Source: Azolla caroliniana
Taxonomy: Eukaryota > Polypodiophyta
DNA: 64,000 nucleotides
Assembly: GCA_043228905.1 (NCBI GenBank)
Contig: JBHGNT010000016.1
Coordinates: forward strand, 11,408,001 to 11,472,000
Reading direction: 5' to 3'
The notes beneath the pieces are model-generated. The model had not been told where the DNA came from. It saw nothing but the letters and a program-made list of their open reading frames with translations, and searched no databases. Shown here piece by piece: positions 10,834 to 22,319 of the stretch. The position numbers and the translations under genes are program-made. Positions within the stretch are counted from its first letter, which is position 1, and every line of letters begins with the position of its first letter.

Positions 10834-11508
10834 CCGATTTAATTACATATAAATAAATAAAATAAGAAAATCAAGATATTCATCACGTGCATAGGGCAAG
10901 ATTCAAACCTTGTACCTCCAAGTAGCCAAACCTCAACTTTACCATTATGCTACCTTATCTTTAGTGTTCTACAAATAGATTTAATAACTATAAGTGCTTT
11001 ATTTGCGCCTACCTTTATTAAAAGGTAAATCATGCATTTTTAGAGTGCGTGAATATTTTATAGAAAAACGCAAGCGACTAAAAAGTGACTCATGCACATC
11101 TAGCATGAATGAGCACTATATTTAGCAAATAAAAGCAAGGATTAGAAAAGCATCACATGCACATTTAGTGTGCATGAACATATTAGAAAAAAGCATGTAG
11201 CTATGCTTAGTCTCTCCCATCACTATATAAGGATGGGGAGCACATTGTAGTTTTTGTTGATTATTTTTCTATAATGATCAATCAATCTAAAATATTCGTG
11301 GGATTCACGAATTTGCTAAAATAATTCTCTCTTACTACCTAAATATTGACTAAATATACTAAACTCGTGGGATTCACGAGATTCTTATCTTATAACTCTT
11401 TATACCTATTCTTTACTAGCCTTATTTGTATTTTTCTTTCTCCTAGTCCAAAACCCCAGTGGTTCCCACCCGACTCACGCAAACGATCCGGAGCCGAAGG
11501 GCACGACA
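10786..11508 (+). repeat. 3' LTR of element C
   Basis: Begins TGTCGTAGTGTATTTCG and ends AAGGGCACGACA, preceded by a G-rich polypurine tract. The terminal inverted repeat is TGTCGT/ACGACA. A second, solo copy in reverse orientation lies at 40471-41170. It contains several CGTGGGATTCACGA mini-palindromes near its 3' part. Confidence 0.9.
10899..10952 (-). ncRNA. tRNA-like A and B boxes inside LTR C (antisense)
   Basis: On the minus strand TAGCATAATGG (10942-10952) fits a Pol III A box, and GGTTTGAATCT (10899-10909) fits a B box. The 32-nt gap is typical of tRNAs. The second copy of this LTR keeps TAGCATAATGG and GGTTCAAATCT but with only about 9 nt between them (41026-41057). It may be a relic of a tRNA-derived SINE. 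It is not a functional tRNA, because no complete acceptor stem is visible. Confidence 0.55.
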
Positions 11509-12960
11509 ACGGGTCATGGAGCATGGGCCTAATGGCATGCAACTAGGCAAAGCTGGCGTGAAGGATCAACCGGAGCTGACAAGGAACCTCAAATTGAGCT
11601 TGAGGGGGAGTGTTGAGTGACAAGAGGCTTAGGAGGAGGGTCCTCCAAAGCTAGAGATCGAAGTGAAGGAAGAGATGGACTCAAACAAGGTGTTGTGAAA
11701 GGACTCCAAGAAACCAGGCAACATGAAGTTGAGATCAAAGATGCGGTAGATGTAGAAGAGTTCGAGAGATTACCACCAACCAAAGCAGAGCTAGAGAATG
11801 AGAGGAAGGAGATGGTGGACTCAATTATGATGATGGAGCATGAAGAAGCCTTGGAACGAAACCTTGAGATTGATAAAATAAGGCAAGAAACTAAGGAGAA
11901 GAGATACCCCCCAAGGAACCTTGAAACATAAACGAGAGATTGAAAAGGCCAAGATAGAGTCTATGCTCAAGCCCGAGATCAAGTTCGAGAGCGAGGTGGA
12001 GACCAAGGAAGGCAAAGGAGAAACCAAGGTTGATCAAAGGGAAAGGGGAATGGAGCCAAGAGCGCGAGTTTATGAGCTTGATGGGACTCAAGCTCCACGA
12101 GACGGGGGTGTATGTTGTGTCCCTAAAGAGTCCCAACCGGTCCCAAGATGAGTCGTGAAGGAGCCAAGGTACCCCAAAACGAGTTGGCACAAAACTACAA
12201 AGTACCAATTGGAGTTGGCACAAAGCATAACCCAAGCAGGGTTTGGGTTGGGATAGTCCCACACAACCACCAGGCCCAAAGTGAGTTGGGACCCAAAAAG
12301 GGACCTAGTCCTAATCCCAATCATGATCCTAGTCCCAGTGCTAGATCCACCATCGGTTGGGACAACCCTGTCCCACTTGGGACTGCTCCATGACTAGCTC
12401 AAGGGCATGCCTCAACGACCATTCTTGGCCCAACGTTAGGAGAACTCAACAACCACCTCTTGGCATAATGGCTCGAGAAGCCCAAGAGTCACCTCTTGGC
12501 ATAACAACTAGAACAACCATCCTTAGACTATATATGGAGGAGCTTCTCCTCAATTTGGTTCATTCCTTGATTCGAAACTTACACACTATCTCATTTCACT
12601 CTCTCCTTAATCTTAGCTAGCTCTAAGGAGCTTGTAATAAAACCTTATTGGAATCGTGATTAAGCATTAATGATAATTAATCTTAGTTTTGTCTTGATAT
12701 TGTGAAATGATAAGAGATCAAACCCAGCCTAGTTAGCTTCTTACTTCTTACGCAATTTATAGTTGATACAAAGGTACCCATTTGGGTTGGCTTAGCTAAA
12801 AAGGGCGTGCTAAAAGGGTGGGTCGGCTTAGGTACATGCATCCTAAAAAGGGTGTGCTAAAAGGGTGGCACAAAGGAACACATGCACACCACAATATCTC
12901 TTCTCCCCACTGTGTTTTGGGTCATTTCGAGACCTGCATGTTTTAGGTTGATAAGAAGCA
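11509..12960 (+). mobile_element. Composite LTR-like debris upstream of COQ5
   Basis: A copia-like tail CAAATTGAGCTTGAGGGGGAG abuts TGTTGAGTGACAAGAGG at 11612, the pattern of a polypurine tract plus LTR start. A lysine/glutamate-rich open stretch (11617-11931) resembles no known protein. A second G-run followed by TATGTTGTGTCCC at about 12107-12121 may be another LTR start, with a TATATA at 12525 and AATAAA at 12636. I could not define both ends of any element here, and no host gene is recognised. Confidence 0.35.
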
Positions 12961-13040
12961 CGACTCTTTCACCACGCCACTTTATTATTTGGTGTCAAAT
13001 ATGTACATATGTACATGGATCCGTGACTGACATAACATAG

Positions 13041-13108
13041 CATAGCATAGCATGCATACATACATACATACATACATATATATATATAGATAGATACATA
13101 CATACATA
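13041..13108. repeat. Microsatellite cluster (CATA)n/(TA)n
   Basis: Tandem CATA units, then TATATATATA, GATAGATA and again CATA units, about 50 bp upstream of the COQ5 start codon, in what should be its promoter or 5' leader. Confidence 0.85.
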
Positions 13109-13159
13109 CTGAGCGACATCATCGATCGCATCACGTTCATCAGGACGACGCCAACGACG

Positions 13160-13598
13160 ATGAGGAGGAGCTGCTGCAGCAGAAGAGGCGGGGCTGCTGC
13201 TGCTGCTGCTGCTGCTGCTGCAACGCGAAGAATCAATGCTGCTGCTGCTGCTGCAGTCCGTTCCGATACCTCGTCATCACATTCTGACCGCGCTCAACCT
13301 CGTACTGCCAGCTTCGGTCAGTCTCTCTCTCTCTCTCTCTCAAGAAACATAGATTCGCATTTAGATCATTCATGCCACTCTTCCAGGTTTCAGAGAAGTC
13401 GGTGAGGAGGAGAAAGGGAGACTCGTTGGGGATGTGTTCAAAAGCGTCGCTTCAAACTACGATACCATGAATGATATCATGAGTGCAGGATTGCACCGCC
13501 TCTGGAAGGACAGGTCGGTCACTCCTCTCCCCCCCCTTCGCCGAGTATTACTTCCTCTTGATGGAAATGATTGCCAGAAATGCCCTTTTGGAAAGTCA

Positions 13599-13632
<34 letters not shown>

Positions 13633-16600
13633 TGTCTTGCAGGGTGATCTCAAAGCTCAGTCCCTTTCCTGGTATGCAACATTTGGATGTGGCTGGTGGT
13701 ACAGGTGATTGTTATGTACTTGCGATATTTGAACTTGCTGTGTGAAACACCCTTTCATATAGTTGCGTTATGTAGTCATTGACACTTCATCCTCTTTTGT
13801 GATTAAGGTGATGTTGCATTCCGTGTCCTTGATGCCATTTATTCACGAGAGCAGATGGGTATGCGTGGAAAACCTTCTGATATTGAGGCTGATGATGATA
13901 CCCGGGTGTATGTGTGTGACATTAATCCAGCAATGCTAAATGTTGGCAAACAAAGGGCCCAACAAAGAGGTAAGACTTTTATTGGATTGTGTTTGAAAGT
14001 AAACTGTGATGCTAGCTGGGATGTCAGATTTCTTCATAACAAGTTCAGAAAAAGTGAACACAGAAACATATTGCAAACGGTTTCTGATTCTTTTCTAAAG
14101 AATGAAACATTTCTATTTATTTATTTTGTCTTGTGTTCCCTTCCCAAATGTTCTTTCCCCCCTGTCTCTCTCCCCAAATGTTCATCATGTTGTGTGTAAC
14201 TTCGTTGGAAAACACTTGCAAACTCACATGAAATATACTCTTAAATTTTGGAGTACAGCACAAATAATCAACTGGAGCATAGTGTATCTAACATTGAAAT
14301 GTGATCAGTATGCATTGCATTGCCATTTCTCTAGACTCGACATATCGTATAGCATGCACTCAAACAACCACCTGCACATGTGAAATGTAACCATTAGAAA
14401 AGAAAAACATTTTGGGGGTGCTCAATTTGTTATGAACCCATGATCACTTTTGTACTTGAGGATCTGACAACAGATCCTCTTGTAAGGAGCATAGGGTATA
14501 CAAGAGATTGAAGACTTCATTTCTGGTAGTGACAAAAAACACCATAAACTTCAAAACAGGAAAGTCTCCATGTGCCTCCATCTTCCGAAGCCAATTCAAA
14601 GTCCTTTTCTCTTGAAAGGAGTTTATGAGTACTTGTGGTTGATAAACATTCCACCAACCCGGATCTGAGGTTCTTTAAAGCAATTTTTGGAAGTGATTGA
14701 AATTGCAAAAGGAAAGTGTAATAAATTCCCAACATACCAGATAGAGTGTTGTTATTGGATAATAGAAATGATGGTCTTGTGTAATCTATATGGAGAATCT
14801 TCCTCACATTAATGATGTTTTTTACGCCAAATTCTCGAAAGCCTGTGCCATCTTCGATCAGATCAAGGATTTAATGCCAGCTATCAGTACTCTTTCTCCT
14901 CTTAGCTTTTGTGTGGCAATGTGTAGAAGCATTGCAATTGGTCTAGATGATGCAACTTGGAAATTGCTCAATCTTAAGGTAGTTGCAATAACGATATTAG
15001 ATGAAATTCTAGGAAATATTGAGGGGTTAACTAGTGGTCATGAGGTTGTTGGAGGGTGGCAGCTCCAGCCTTGCACTCTCTTTCATCTTTATTATCTATG
15101 TACTATATTCTCTCCCTTCCCAGATTCTTCCCTCTCTAGAATCCGCAACTCCTTTAATGCCTTCTCTCTCTAGAATTTGTAATGCTTTAAATGCCTTTTT
15201 TCTCTTCTACTTTTTCCAAGATATTCCCTTTTATTCCTAGTTTTTTGTACTTGTTTGATAGTACAAGAGCCACTTTACTACCAAACAACCATTTCACCCA
15301 CTTTCCCCAATTTTGTATAAATAGGCTATACCGGCCTCTTTTGTAAAGACTTTTTTTTTTTACTTTGGTTGCTACTTAAAAACAAGCTCTATTATTTGGC
15401 CGTGTCTCTACTCTTTGCAACCATTTTTCTACTGCTGTCTAACAGCCTTCTCACGGCTTGGCTGTGTCTATTTTGTTCTAACTCTTCCGTTGCTGCTATT
15501 AACAACTTTTCTCACAGAGGTATGGAGCAAACTAAAAACGATGTACGTGTAGACCATTGCAGTGAATCAAGTTCACTTGATGAGAAGGCTCATGGCTACA
15601 TGACTTGAAGATGCCAAGTTTGCATCTAAACACATTCAACATTCAATGGTCTACTCAATCAATTTGAAGATGTGGGTTTGCAAATATTCAACGACAAAAT
15701 GAAGGCAATCGTCTCACTCATTAAAGGTAAAGAGGGATGTTTGAGGGAGCAACTATTGATTGATGACGTTCAGTAAACAAGACTATAGTAGAGATGAGAG
15801 TAGAGACACAGGTTTTTGGGTGTACCCAACCGCCTTGATTGGTACACAAGAAAAAAAAGGTGAATAATGTGTTCACATATACGAATAATTACCTAATTTG
15901 TGAACTATGGGCCTTTACACCCAACAACCTCCCACTTAAAGGTCCGATGTGAACATTCAAGTAACTCCCTCTAACTGTATGCAATGCTCATGTTGAGCTT
16001 TGCCAAGACTTTTGGTGAGAATATCTGCAGGATTATCCTGTGTTTTGATCTTGGTCAATGTGACTAGACCATCCATCCTCCAAAACTTGTCTGATAAAGT
16101 GATGTCGCACATCAATGTGTTTAGTGCGCGAATGAAACATGGCATTTGTAGCCAGATACACAACACTTTGGCTATCACATCCTAACACAGGAGTACTAAC
16201 AGACATGCGAAGATCTATGATTACCTCTCAACAACTATCATTTGAGCATGATTAGCTCTATGATACCTGGGCATGATTGCTTCCCAAGGAAACTAATTCG
16301 TTTTGTAGGGTAACAAATTGCGTGATTTGATCCATGATGTATGGAGTGTCATGAATCTTGAGATTTGCTAGTTGGCTCTCAACAACTATCATTTGAGCAT
16401 GATTAGCTCTATGATACCTGGTTTTGATGGCTGTCTATAGTTCATTGGTTGTCTCTTCATCTGTGTCTTGAAATTAACGAGCGATGCTCAGTTTAATATT
16501 AAACATGAGGAAACCATGAGCACGAGAATCCTTATCGAGCCAAGCTTCAATCTCAGCTTTAGATGAACCAGCAACTGATTTGGGTGAAGAAGATGAAGTT

Positions 16601-19600
16601 ACCGGTGGTTTCTTCTCACTACCATTGACTACATTCCATAGACGATGGTATTGTAGCAAGGTCTTTATCTATAGTTCCCAATCCAAGTAATTATTCCCAT
16701 CCAAGTTGGACTCTTTGGGGAGTTGGGGAATGGTTGATGAAAACAATGGTGGCATGTGAGGCCATGGATATCCTCCTCTTGAGCTACAACTGGACAATTT
16801 ACAGCAGCTGTAAGTAGATGCTCAGGGTCTTTCTACTCCTCCCTAGATGCTAGGTGAGGCTCAGATGAGGGGAAAAGAAAAAAGAACCTCTTCTGTAGGT
16901 TGGGAGGGTGGCTGCTAAGAGAACCTCCTCTATAGGGTTGGGAGGGAGGGATAAAAGAAGATAGGTCTGTCACTCTTTGGCAAAAAAAATCAGGCTGTGG
17001 ATATGGAGGCCTCATTGCTCTGTTACCATGTGAGAAAAGCTGTTAATAGTAGTAGCGGAACAGTTAGAACAAAATAGACACAGCCAAGCTGTGAGAAGGC
17101 TGTTAGACAACAGTAGAAAAAATGGTTGCAAAGAGTAGAGACACAGCCAAAGAGTAGAGCTTGTTTGTAAGTAGCAACAAAAGTAAAAGTTTTTACAAAA
17201 GAGGCTGGTATAGCCTATTTATACAAAATTGGGGAAAGTGGGTGAAATGGTTGTTTGGTAGTTAAGTGACTCTTGTACTACCTAACAGGTACAATAAACT
17301 AGGAATAAGAGGGAATATCTTGGAAAAAGTGGAAGAGAGAGAAGCATTTAAAGTGTTGTAGATTTTAGAGAGAGAAGGCATTTAAAGAGTTGCAGATTCT
17401 AGAGAGAGAAGAGACTGTAGTACAGAGATAATAAAGATGAAAGAGAGTGCAAGGCTTGAGCTGTTACCTTCCAACAAAGCTTTATATCCACATCAGAAAA
17501 TAATTAAGAAACAAGTTGGATGCAAAATCCATCAAAGACATCTTTTTGGAATATGGTGCAGAAGGTGAGATGGGTTATAGAATTTGGTTATTGCAATGGT
17601 AAAAGGTAATCAAAAGTTGGGATGTTGTATTCAATGAAGCAAAGTTGCTCAAAGGTAATTGTACCTAATCAGAATCAACAAAAAGAGTGAAAATACATCA
17701 ACAGCCATTGATTCAAGAATAACATATCAAAGCGATGAACAGGTAGAGATCCACAAACTAGTTTTATTGTTAGAAGATGGACAACAAAAGAGAGAAATTT
17801 TAGCCTATGAAGATGAAGATTAATTACAACCTCCTACAAATGAAGAACGAACTGCCGAACTACAACAAGAAGATATTCCATTAAATTTGAACCCATCCTA
17901 GATAATGTAGATCATTGGGTTAGGAGATAAACACAAATGTGGTGTCCAACCCAAAGGTATGATCCATCTCTTCATCAAATTCATTTAATAAATGAATTGG
18001 AGCCTCTCACTCTTAAAGAGGCTAGGACATGTGAGCATTCTAACAAGTGGGAGCTTGCTAAGGAAGAGGAGATCAAACCACTCCTTGAGAATGACACATG
18101 ATATCTTGTTGAGCTACTGAAAGGTAAAAAGGCTATACTCAACAAGTGGGTCTACAAGGTAAAGCTCATGAAGATAAACCCAAGTATAAGTCTCATTTAG
18201 TAGCTATAAGGTATAAACAAATACAAAGAATTTGATTTTCAAAAGGATTTTCAATACACTTAGGACACTTTTCTTATTTCAACCTTTTGTATTAGAAGTT
18301 ATATCAAATGGATTTAAAGATGGCATTCCTCCATGGACGCCCAGATATGGAGCTTTATATGTTGCAGCTTGAAGGGTTCACTATTCCAGGAAAGAGAATT
18401 TAGTTTGTAAAATTCAAAGTAGCCTATGGTATAAGAAATTTGACCCTTTCATGTTCTCAAGTGGCTTCACTCAAACTAAGGCAGATCCTTGTCTCTATAT
18501 GAAAAAGGAAACTAACGGCAGTCCTATTATTTTTGTTTTGTATGTTGATGACATGCTAACTGTAGGAAAGCATGAAACAACTTTGCAGGACATAAAATGC
18601 TAATTCAAACCTGCATTTTCCATGAAAGATCTCAGAAACGCTCAGCACATTCTTGGGATAAGAATCAGACGAGACAAACAAAAGAAGTTACTATTTGTGT
18701 CCCACGAGAAATACATTGAGAAGGTATGGGAAAGATTTCAGATAACTGATGCAAAGTCATCTTCAGTGCCATTCACCCACAAGTAAAGCTTTCGAAAGCA
18801 TATTCTCCCAAAGACGAAGAGGAAGCAGAAAAAATGTAGGCTATCCCATATGCTTCAGCTTGTGGGTCACTAATGCTTGCATATGCTGTAGTAGTATGCA
18901 GATTTATGAGTCAACCTGGACAAAACCATTGGGGTGCAGTCAAGTCTCAAAGATACTAAGGAAAAATGCATTTGTTATGACAAAAGGAACTTGAATCTTC
19001 ATGGCTATTGTGATTCTGATATGGTTGGAGATGTAGACACAAGAAAATCTACTTATGGTTACATCAACACTCTTGTAGGGGGAGCTATTTTGTGGTTTCC
19101 ACAGCTGCAATAAATTGTTGTACTCTACTACAGAAGCTGAGTATATCTCAGCTGTAGAGGCTTCTAAGGAGGCCATTTGGTTAACTCTCTTGTGTAGTGT
19201 CCTACAATGTGATTACCGAAGTGCCATATGTTTGGCAAAGAACCCTGTTTACCATGCAAGGACTAAACATATTGATATTCGCTATCACTTCATTAGAGAG
19301 GTGATAGAAGATGGTCAAATCCAACTGGTAAAGATTGATACCACCGAGAATTCTGCAAAAAGTGTTTATCAAAGACACTTCACCAAAAACTGCCTTCAGC
19401 AAGTAGGAATTATCTAGTAGAGTAGTAACCTAGCTCCTTTAACTGGAAGTCTGTTGGGATTAAAGGACCTTGGGTTTTTCCGTTTAAACTAGAAAAACGT
19501 TTTTATATAATTGAATGATTTCTGATTTTTGTTAGAGTTGCACAGTCTTGTTTTTAAAACTGTAAACTGCACTACAACTTCCACAAAAATATTTTGTACA

Positions 19601-22243
19601 TTGAATGGGATCCTTGGACAAGATTCCCACTCAGCATTAAATAGGTATTTATGAGGCATGACTTAGCTGTCCCATCAGCATTTAAGGCCCTTCTTCTAAG
19701 AGCATATTCTACGTATCTTGAATAGCACATATATATATGTGTGTGTGTGTGTGTGTGCGTGCACTCCAACCTTGTACATTTTTTTTAAGAGGTGGGTCTT
19801 TTGTTTTGCAGAGCTACTTCTACTTTCTTTAATATCTCCTATGTGTTAAACCCCATCATTGTTTTCAGTTTCGATATCTCTGCCTTTAGATATTTGAGAA
19901 AACTGTTATTCTATCTTCTACTTCTTTACAACACACAAAGCTTCCAAATTTCTATAGAAAACTATACCCTAGTTTCTTGTGTTGCAACGCTGACTGCACA
20001 CAACAAGTTTGCGACTTGATATAACTTGTTTCCTGGCATGGGTCCGTTTAAGTTTGGCCCAAGGGAGGATTTTGAGGGACTATGCTGTGATATGCAGCAT
20101 GAAATATCAGCCATCACATGATCGCATAGTCCCATGAACTTGTCATCCCATCCATGCAAATATTCAACATTCACACATCATGGTTTACGTAATGGGGTTT
20201 CACAATCATATGAAACAGAAACTAACATTTTGGGAAACAAGAAACAATGTTTCATACTTTGCCAGAATTGAAAAAAGAATAATTATGTGGTTGAAAATAA
20301 TTTTGGGGAATCTTCTCTGATTACAGAAAATTTCCTGCTCATTCCTAGCCTGTGACCAATATCTTTGTTCCCACCATTCTTACACTTGACTCAGGTGGAT
20401 AGTTTGTGCTAATAAAATAATATGTCAATATATGGGACCCCACAATATGCAGCATGCATCAGCTGTGTATCTACTGAAATGTATTACGTCCAAATTCAAG
20501 TTTTGAAGTTTCACCCATTGGTTTCGATTTACATTATTATAATGAGAACTTATTTTCTGCTAGGGCTTGGCAAAGCACAATCATTGGTGTGGATTGAAGG
20601 TGATGCAGAATCTTTAAGTTTCAAAGATGAATCTTTTGATGGCTATACCATTGCTTTTGGCATCAGGAATGTGACTCACATTGACAAAGCCCTAAAAGAG
20701 GCATACAGGTTGGAAAATGTTTACATATTATGTTACCTTCCTTTTTTCTCCACTTGTACTAGACGTCTGATGTTGTACTTTGTTTTTTTTGAGATCAGAG
20801 TATTGCGGCGAGGTGGTCACTTTCTATGTTTGGAGTTGGGCCATGTACAAAATCCAATTTTCAAGCAACTGTGAGTGATAATTTGTTTTTGATCACCTAG
20901 AGAGTGGTCAACATAAAGAATGTCCTGAAATTACTATGTTCGTTTATCTAAGTAGCGATTCATGAAGAGCTGGTTGGGCTCTATTGGTGTATTGATTAAG
21001 ACCCTTAATTCTGGCCAAGTCTAATTACTGTACATCTGGATGTGAGAGAATTGTTTTTTTTTCCTGAAACAGAGAGAACTGTTTTTAATTGCCTATGGCT
21101 GGTTAATATAAGATCTGTTTTGAAAATGATGCTCAATTTTTCCTAGTGATTCATGAAGAGATTGATTGGATTCTATTGTTGTATCCTTGAAGACCCTTCA
21201 TCACAGCGAAGTCTGGTTATTACACATTGAATGTGATGGGAGGACACAGTTTTTGTAGGCTTTATATATGTGATAATTTTGACCCATGAATTCTTTTGCA
21301 GGAATGCGTGATTGTAAAGCTAATAGGACTTTTATTTTAGTTGTTTTTATGCAATTTTTAGAAATTCTGTTCACTTTCACGAACAAACCTATTTTGTCTT
21401 TCCTATTGCCTAGACTGTTGGTTCTTAAGATGCCCAAATATTTGAAGTCAGCCGCTGCACCCAATCATAACATTGCTGACATTTATGTAAGTTGTGTTCA
21501 GAACAGAAACATGCACTACACTTTTCTCTTCTCATGTTCATCAGCACACCAAAACCATGAGTAACATAACCCCACATATCTAGGTGGGAGGAAATGCATG
21601 TAATCATTTGTGCTTCTCGTTTACATTTAGTTCCATGCTTGAATTTGTAGTTCGTTGGTCCTGTATTTTCAATGTACACTGGTGACATCTACATAGGTCG
21701 TGATGAGAACAGAAACTTGCACTTCACTTTTTTCTGCTCATGTTCATCAGCACGACTATTAGTAACATAACCCACATATACAGGTGGGAGGAAATGGATG
21801 TAATTATTTGTGCCTTTTGTTTACATTTAGTTCCATCTTGAATATTTAGTTCATTGGTCCTGTAATTTAAATGTGCAAGATCGTTGGTAAATGTGTAGTA
21901 GATTTTATTTTTCTGATCAGGTATGACTTCTACTCATTTTCTGTCATCCCAAACATTGGAGAAATGGTTGCTGGGGATAGAAACTCTTATCAATACCTTG
22001 TTGAAAGCATTCGGAAATTTCCAAGACAGGTCTCCCTTCCCTCTCCTCATGTTTTCTTGGCTTTATATATAAAACGGATGAGTATTGAGGATTAAGTATG
22101 CAGTGATTGATCTGGTTCCTTCATCTCATGACTTACTTCAGGAAAACTTTGCTCGAATGGTGCAAGAAGCAGGTTTCCAGAACGTGGAGTATGAGAATCT
22201 TGTAGGTGGGGTTGTGGCCATTCACTCTGGCTTTAAATTGTGA
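13160..22243 (+). CDS. COQ5: COQ5: mitochondrial 2-methoxy-6-polyprenyl-1,4-benzoquinol methylase
   Basis: This SAM-dependent C-methyltransferase of ubiquinone synthesis works in the inner-membrane COQ complex. I place the exons at 13160-13316, 13387-13513, 13643-13704, 13808-13969, 20564-20708, 20799-20870, 21921-22029 and 22142-22243. All introns are GT..AG and the phases join into a 311-residue ORF. The N-terminus is arginine- and alanine-rich, like a mitochondrial presequence, with two polyalanine runs. The UbiE/COQ5 signature [16 protein letters not shown] lies at residues 77-92. SAM motif [10 protein letters not shown] is at 109-117, an acidic residue D153 (VCDINP) follows, and [13 protein letters not shown] is at 218-230. 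That second signature has Arg where Pro is usual. The C-terminus [12 protein letters not shown] is typical. It is slightly longer than Arabidopsis COQ5. The start is the only Met before the presequence-like stretch. The gene looks intact. Confidence 0.95.
13190..13250 (+). repeat. (GCT)n repeats coding polyalanine in COQ5 exon 1
   Basis: Two runs of GCT/GCA codons encode alanine stretches of about ten and six residues in the putative presequence, separated by TRRIN. Triplet repeats like these are prone to length change, but here they stay in frame. Confidence 0.85.
15047..15516 (+). mobile_element. Solo copia LTR in COQ5 intron 4
   Basis: A 470-bp LTR, TGTTGGAGGGTGG...TTCTCACA, with perfect 5-bp flanks GAGGT (15042-15046 and 15517-15521). 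A TATAAATAGG motif at about 15316 is a good TATA box. It is the same family as the reverse-oriented LTR at 17029-17476, so the intron holds an inverted pair about 1.5 kb apart. Confidence 0.9.
15780..16200 (-). pseudogene. Minus-strand copia RNase H end and 3' LTR start
   Basis: On the minus strand the translation includes [20 protein letters not shown] and [19 protein letters not shown], the C-terminus of copia RNase H. It is followed by a purine run AAGTGGGAGGTTG and an LTR-like start TGTTGGGTGTAAAGG at 15926. This LTR differs from the one at 17029-17476, so it is a separate element. Confidence 0.65.
16226..16420. repeat. Short direct duplication
   Basis: CTCTCAACAACTATCATTTG and the following GAGCATGATTAGCTCTATGA appear twice, near 16226-16270 and 16375-16420, inside decayed gag sequence. 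Confidence 0.7.
16440..17476 (-). mobile_element. Minus-strand copia 5' half: LTR, PBS and gag debris
   Basis: The 448-bp LTR (17029-17476) ends CTCACA on the minus strand and is followed by TGGTAACAGAGC, an initiator-Met type PBS. The leader and gag region encode a decayed segment with [12 protein letters not shown] and [19 protein letters not shown], typical of copia gag in which a central WLxxDxxA block recurs. Everything beyond gag is missing, or has been replaced by unrelated copia pieces. Confidence 0.75.
17477..19820 (+). pseudogene. Plus-strand copia 3' half in COQ5 intron 4
   Basis: It starts within the integrase C-terminal linker ([13 protein letters not shown]-like) and runs through RT with YVDDML encoded near 18540 and FSMKDL-like text after it. 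RNase H follows with [39 protein letters not shown] and [24 protein letters not shown] at 19452 is the likely 3' LTR start, and its end is unclear (perhaps about 19811). Many stops and frameshifts are present. It is cut on its left by the minus-strand LTR at 17476. Confidence 0.75.
19729..19757. repeat. (TA)n(TG)n microsatellite
   Basis: CACATATATATATGTGTGTGTGTGTGTGTG, a short dinucleotide repeat within the intron, at the edge of the presumed LTR. Confidence 0.85.
21475..21875. repeat. Tandem duplication of about 206 bp in COQ5 intron 6
   Basis: 21475-21680 and 21681-21875 align with many substitutions. Shared words include GAGGAAATG, TTTACATTTAGTTCCAT, TCATGTTCATCAGCAC and TTGGTCCTGTA. A second old duplication (TTCATGAAGAGCTGGTTGGG-like) occurs at about 20957 and 21149. 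Neither affects the splice sites. Confidence 0.8.
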
Positions 22244-22275
22244 CACCAAAATTTGGAATTGTTCTCTGGGAATAC

Positions 22276-22307
22276 AATAAATGGTCAGCTGAGTGAGTTA
22301 TAATAAA
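22276..22307 (+). terminator. COQ5 polyadenylation signals
   Basis: AATAAA at 22276-22281 and again at 22302-22307, 33 and 59 bp beyond the stop codon, are plausible poly(A) signals. Confidence 0.55.
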
Positions 22308-22319
22308 GTCTCCAGAACA

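Larger units (their letters stand above)
8066..11508 (+). mobile_element. Element C: non-autonomous gag-only LTR retrotransposon (TR-GAG type)
   Basis: A 723-bp 3' LTR (10786-11508), a polypurine tract GGAGGGGGCGAG before it, and one long gag-like ORF make up this element. No protease, integrase, RT or RNase H is visible. The 5' end is abnormal: instead of a whole LTR it carries two opposed copies of the LTR 3' end. The 4-bp flanks ACGG (8062-8065 and 11509-11512) match, which supports integration of the whole composite. The structure fits the TR-GAG class of non-autonomous plant elements, mobilised in trans by a partner. The partner's identity is unknown. Confidence 0.8.
13970..20563 (+). 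other. COQ5 intron 4, expanded by retroelements
   Basis: The donor is AGAG|GTAAGA and the acceptor TGCTAG|GGCTT. At 6,594 bp it far exceeds the other six introns (70, 129, 103, 90, 1050 and 112 bp). It contains a solo LTR, a minus-strand copia 5' LTR with gag debris, a separate minus-strand RNase H fragment, and a plus-strand copia 3' half. Positions 13972-15040 and 19820-20560 hold no recognisable feature. Confidence 0.85.

Noticed and set aside
13434-14199. Separate small genes at 13434-13745 and 13855-14199
   Set aside because: They are COQ5 exons read through into introns. Splicing at GT..AG sites joins them into one protein.
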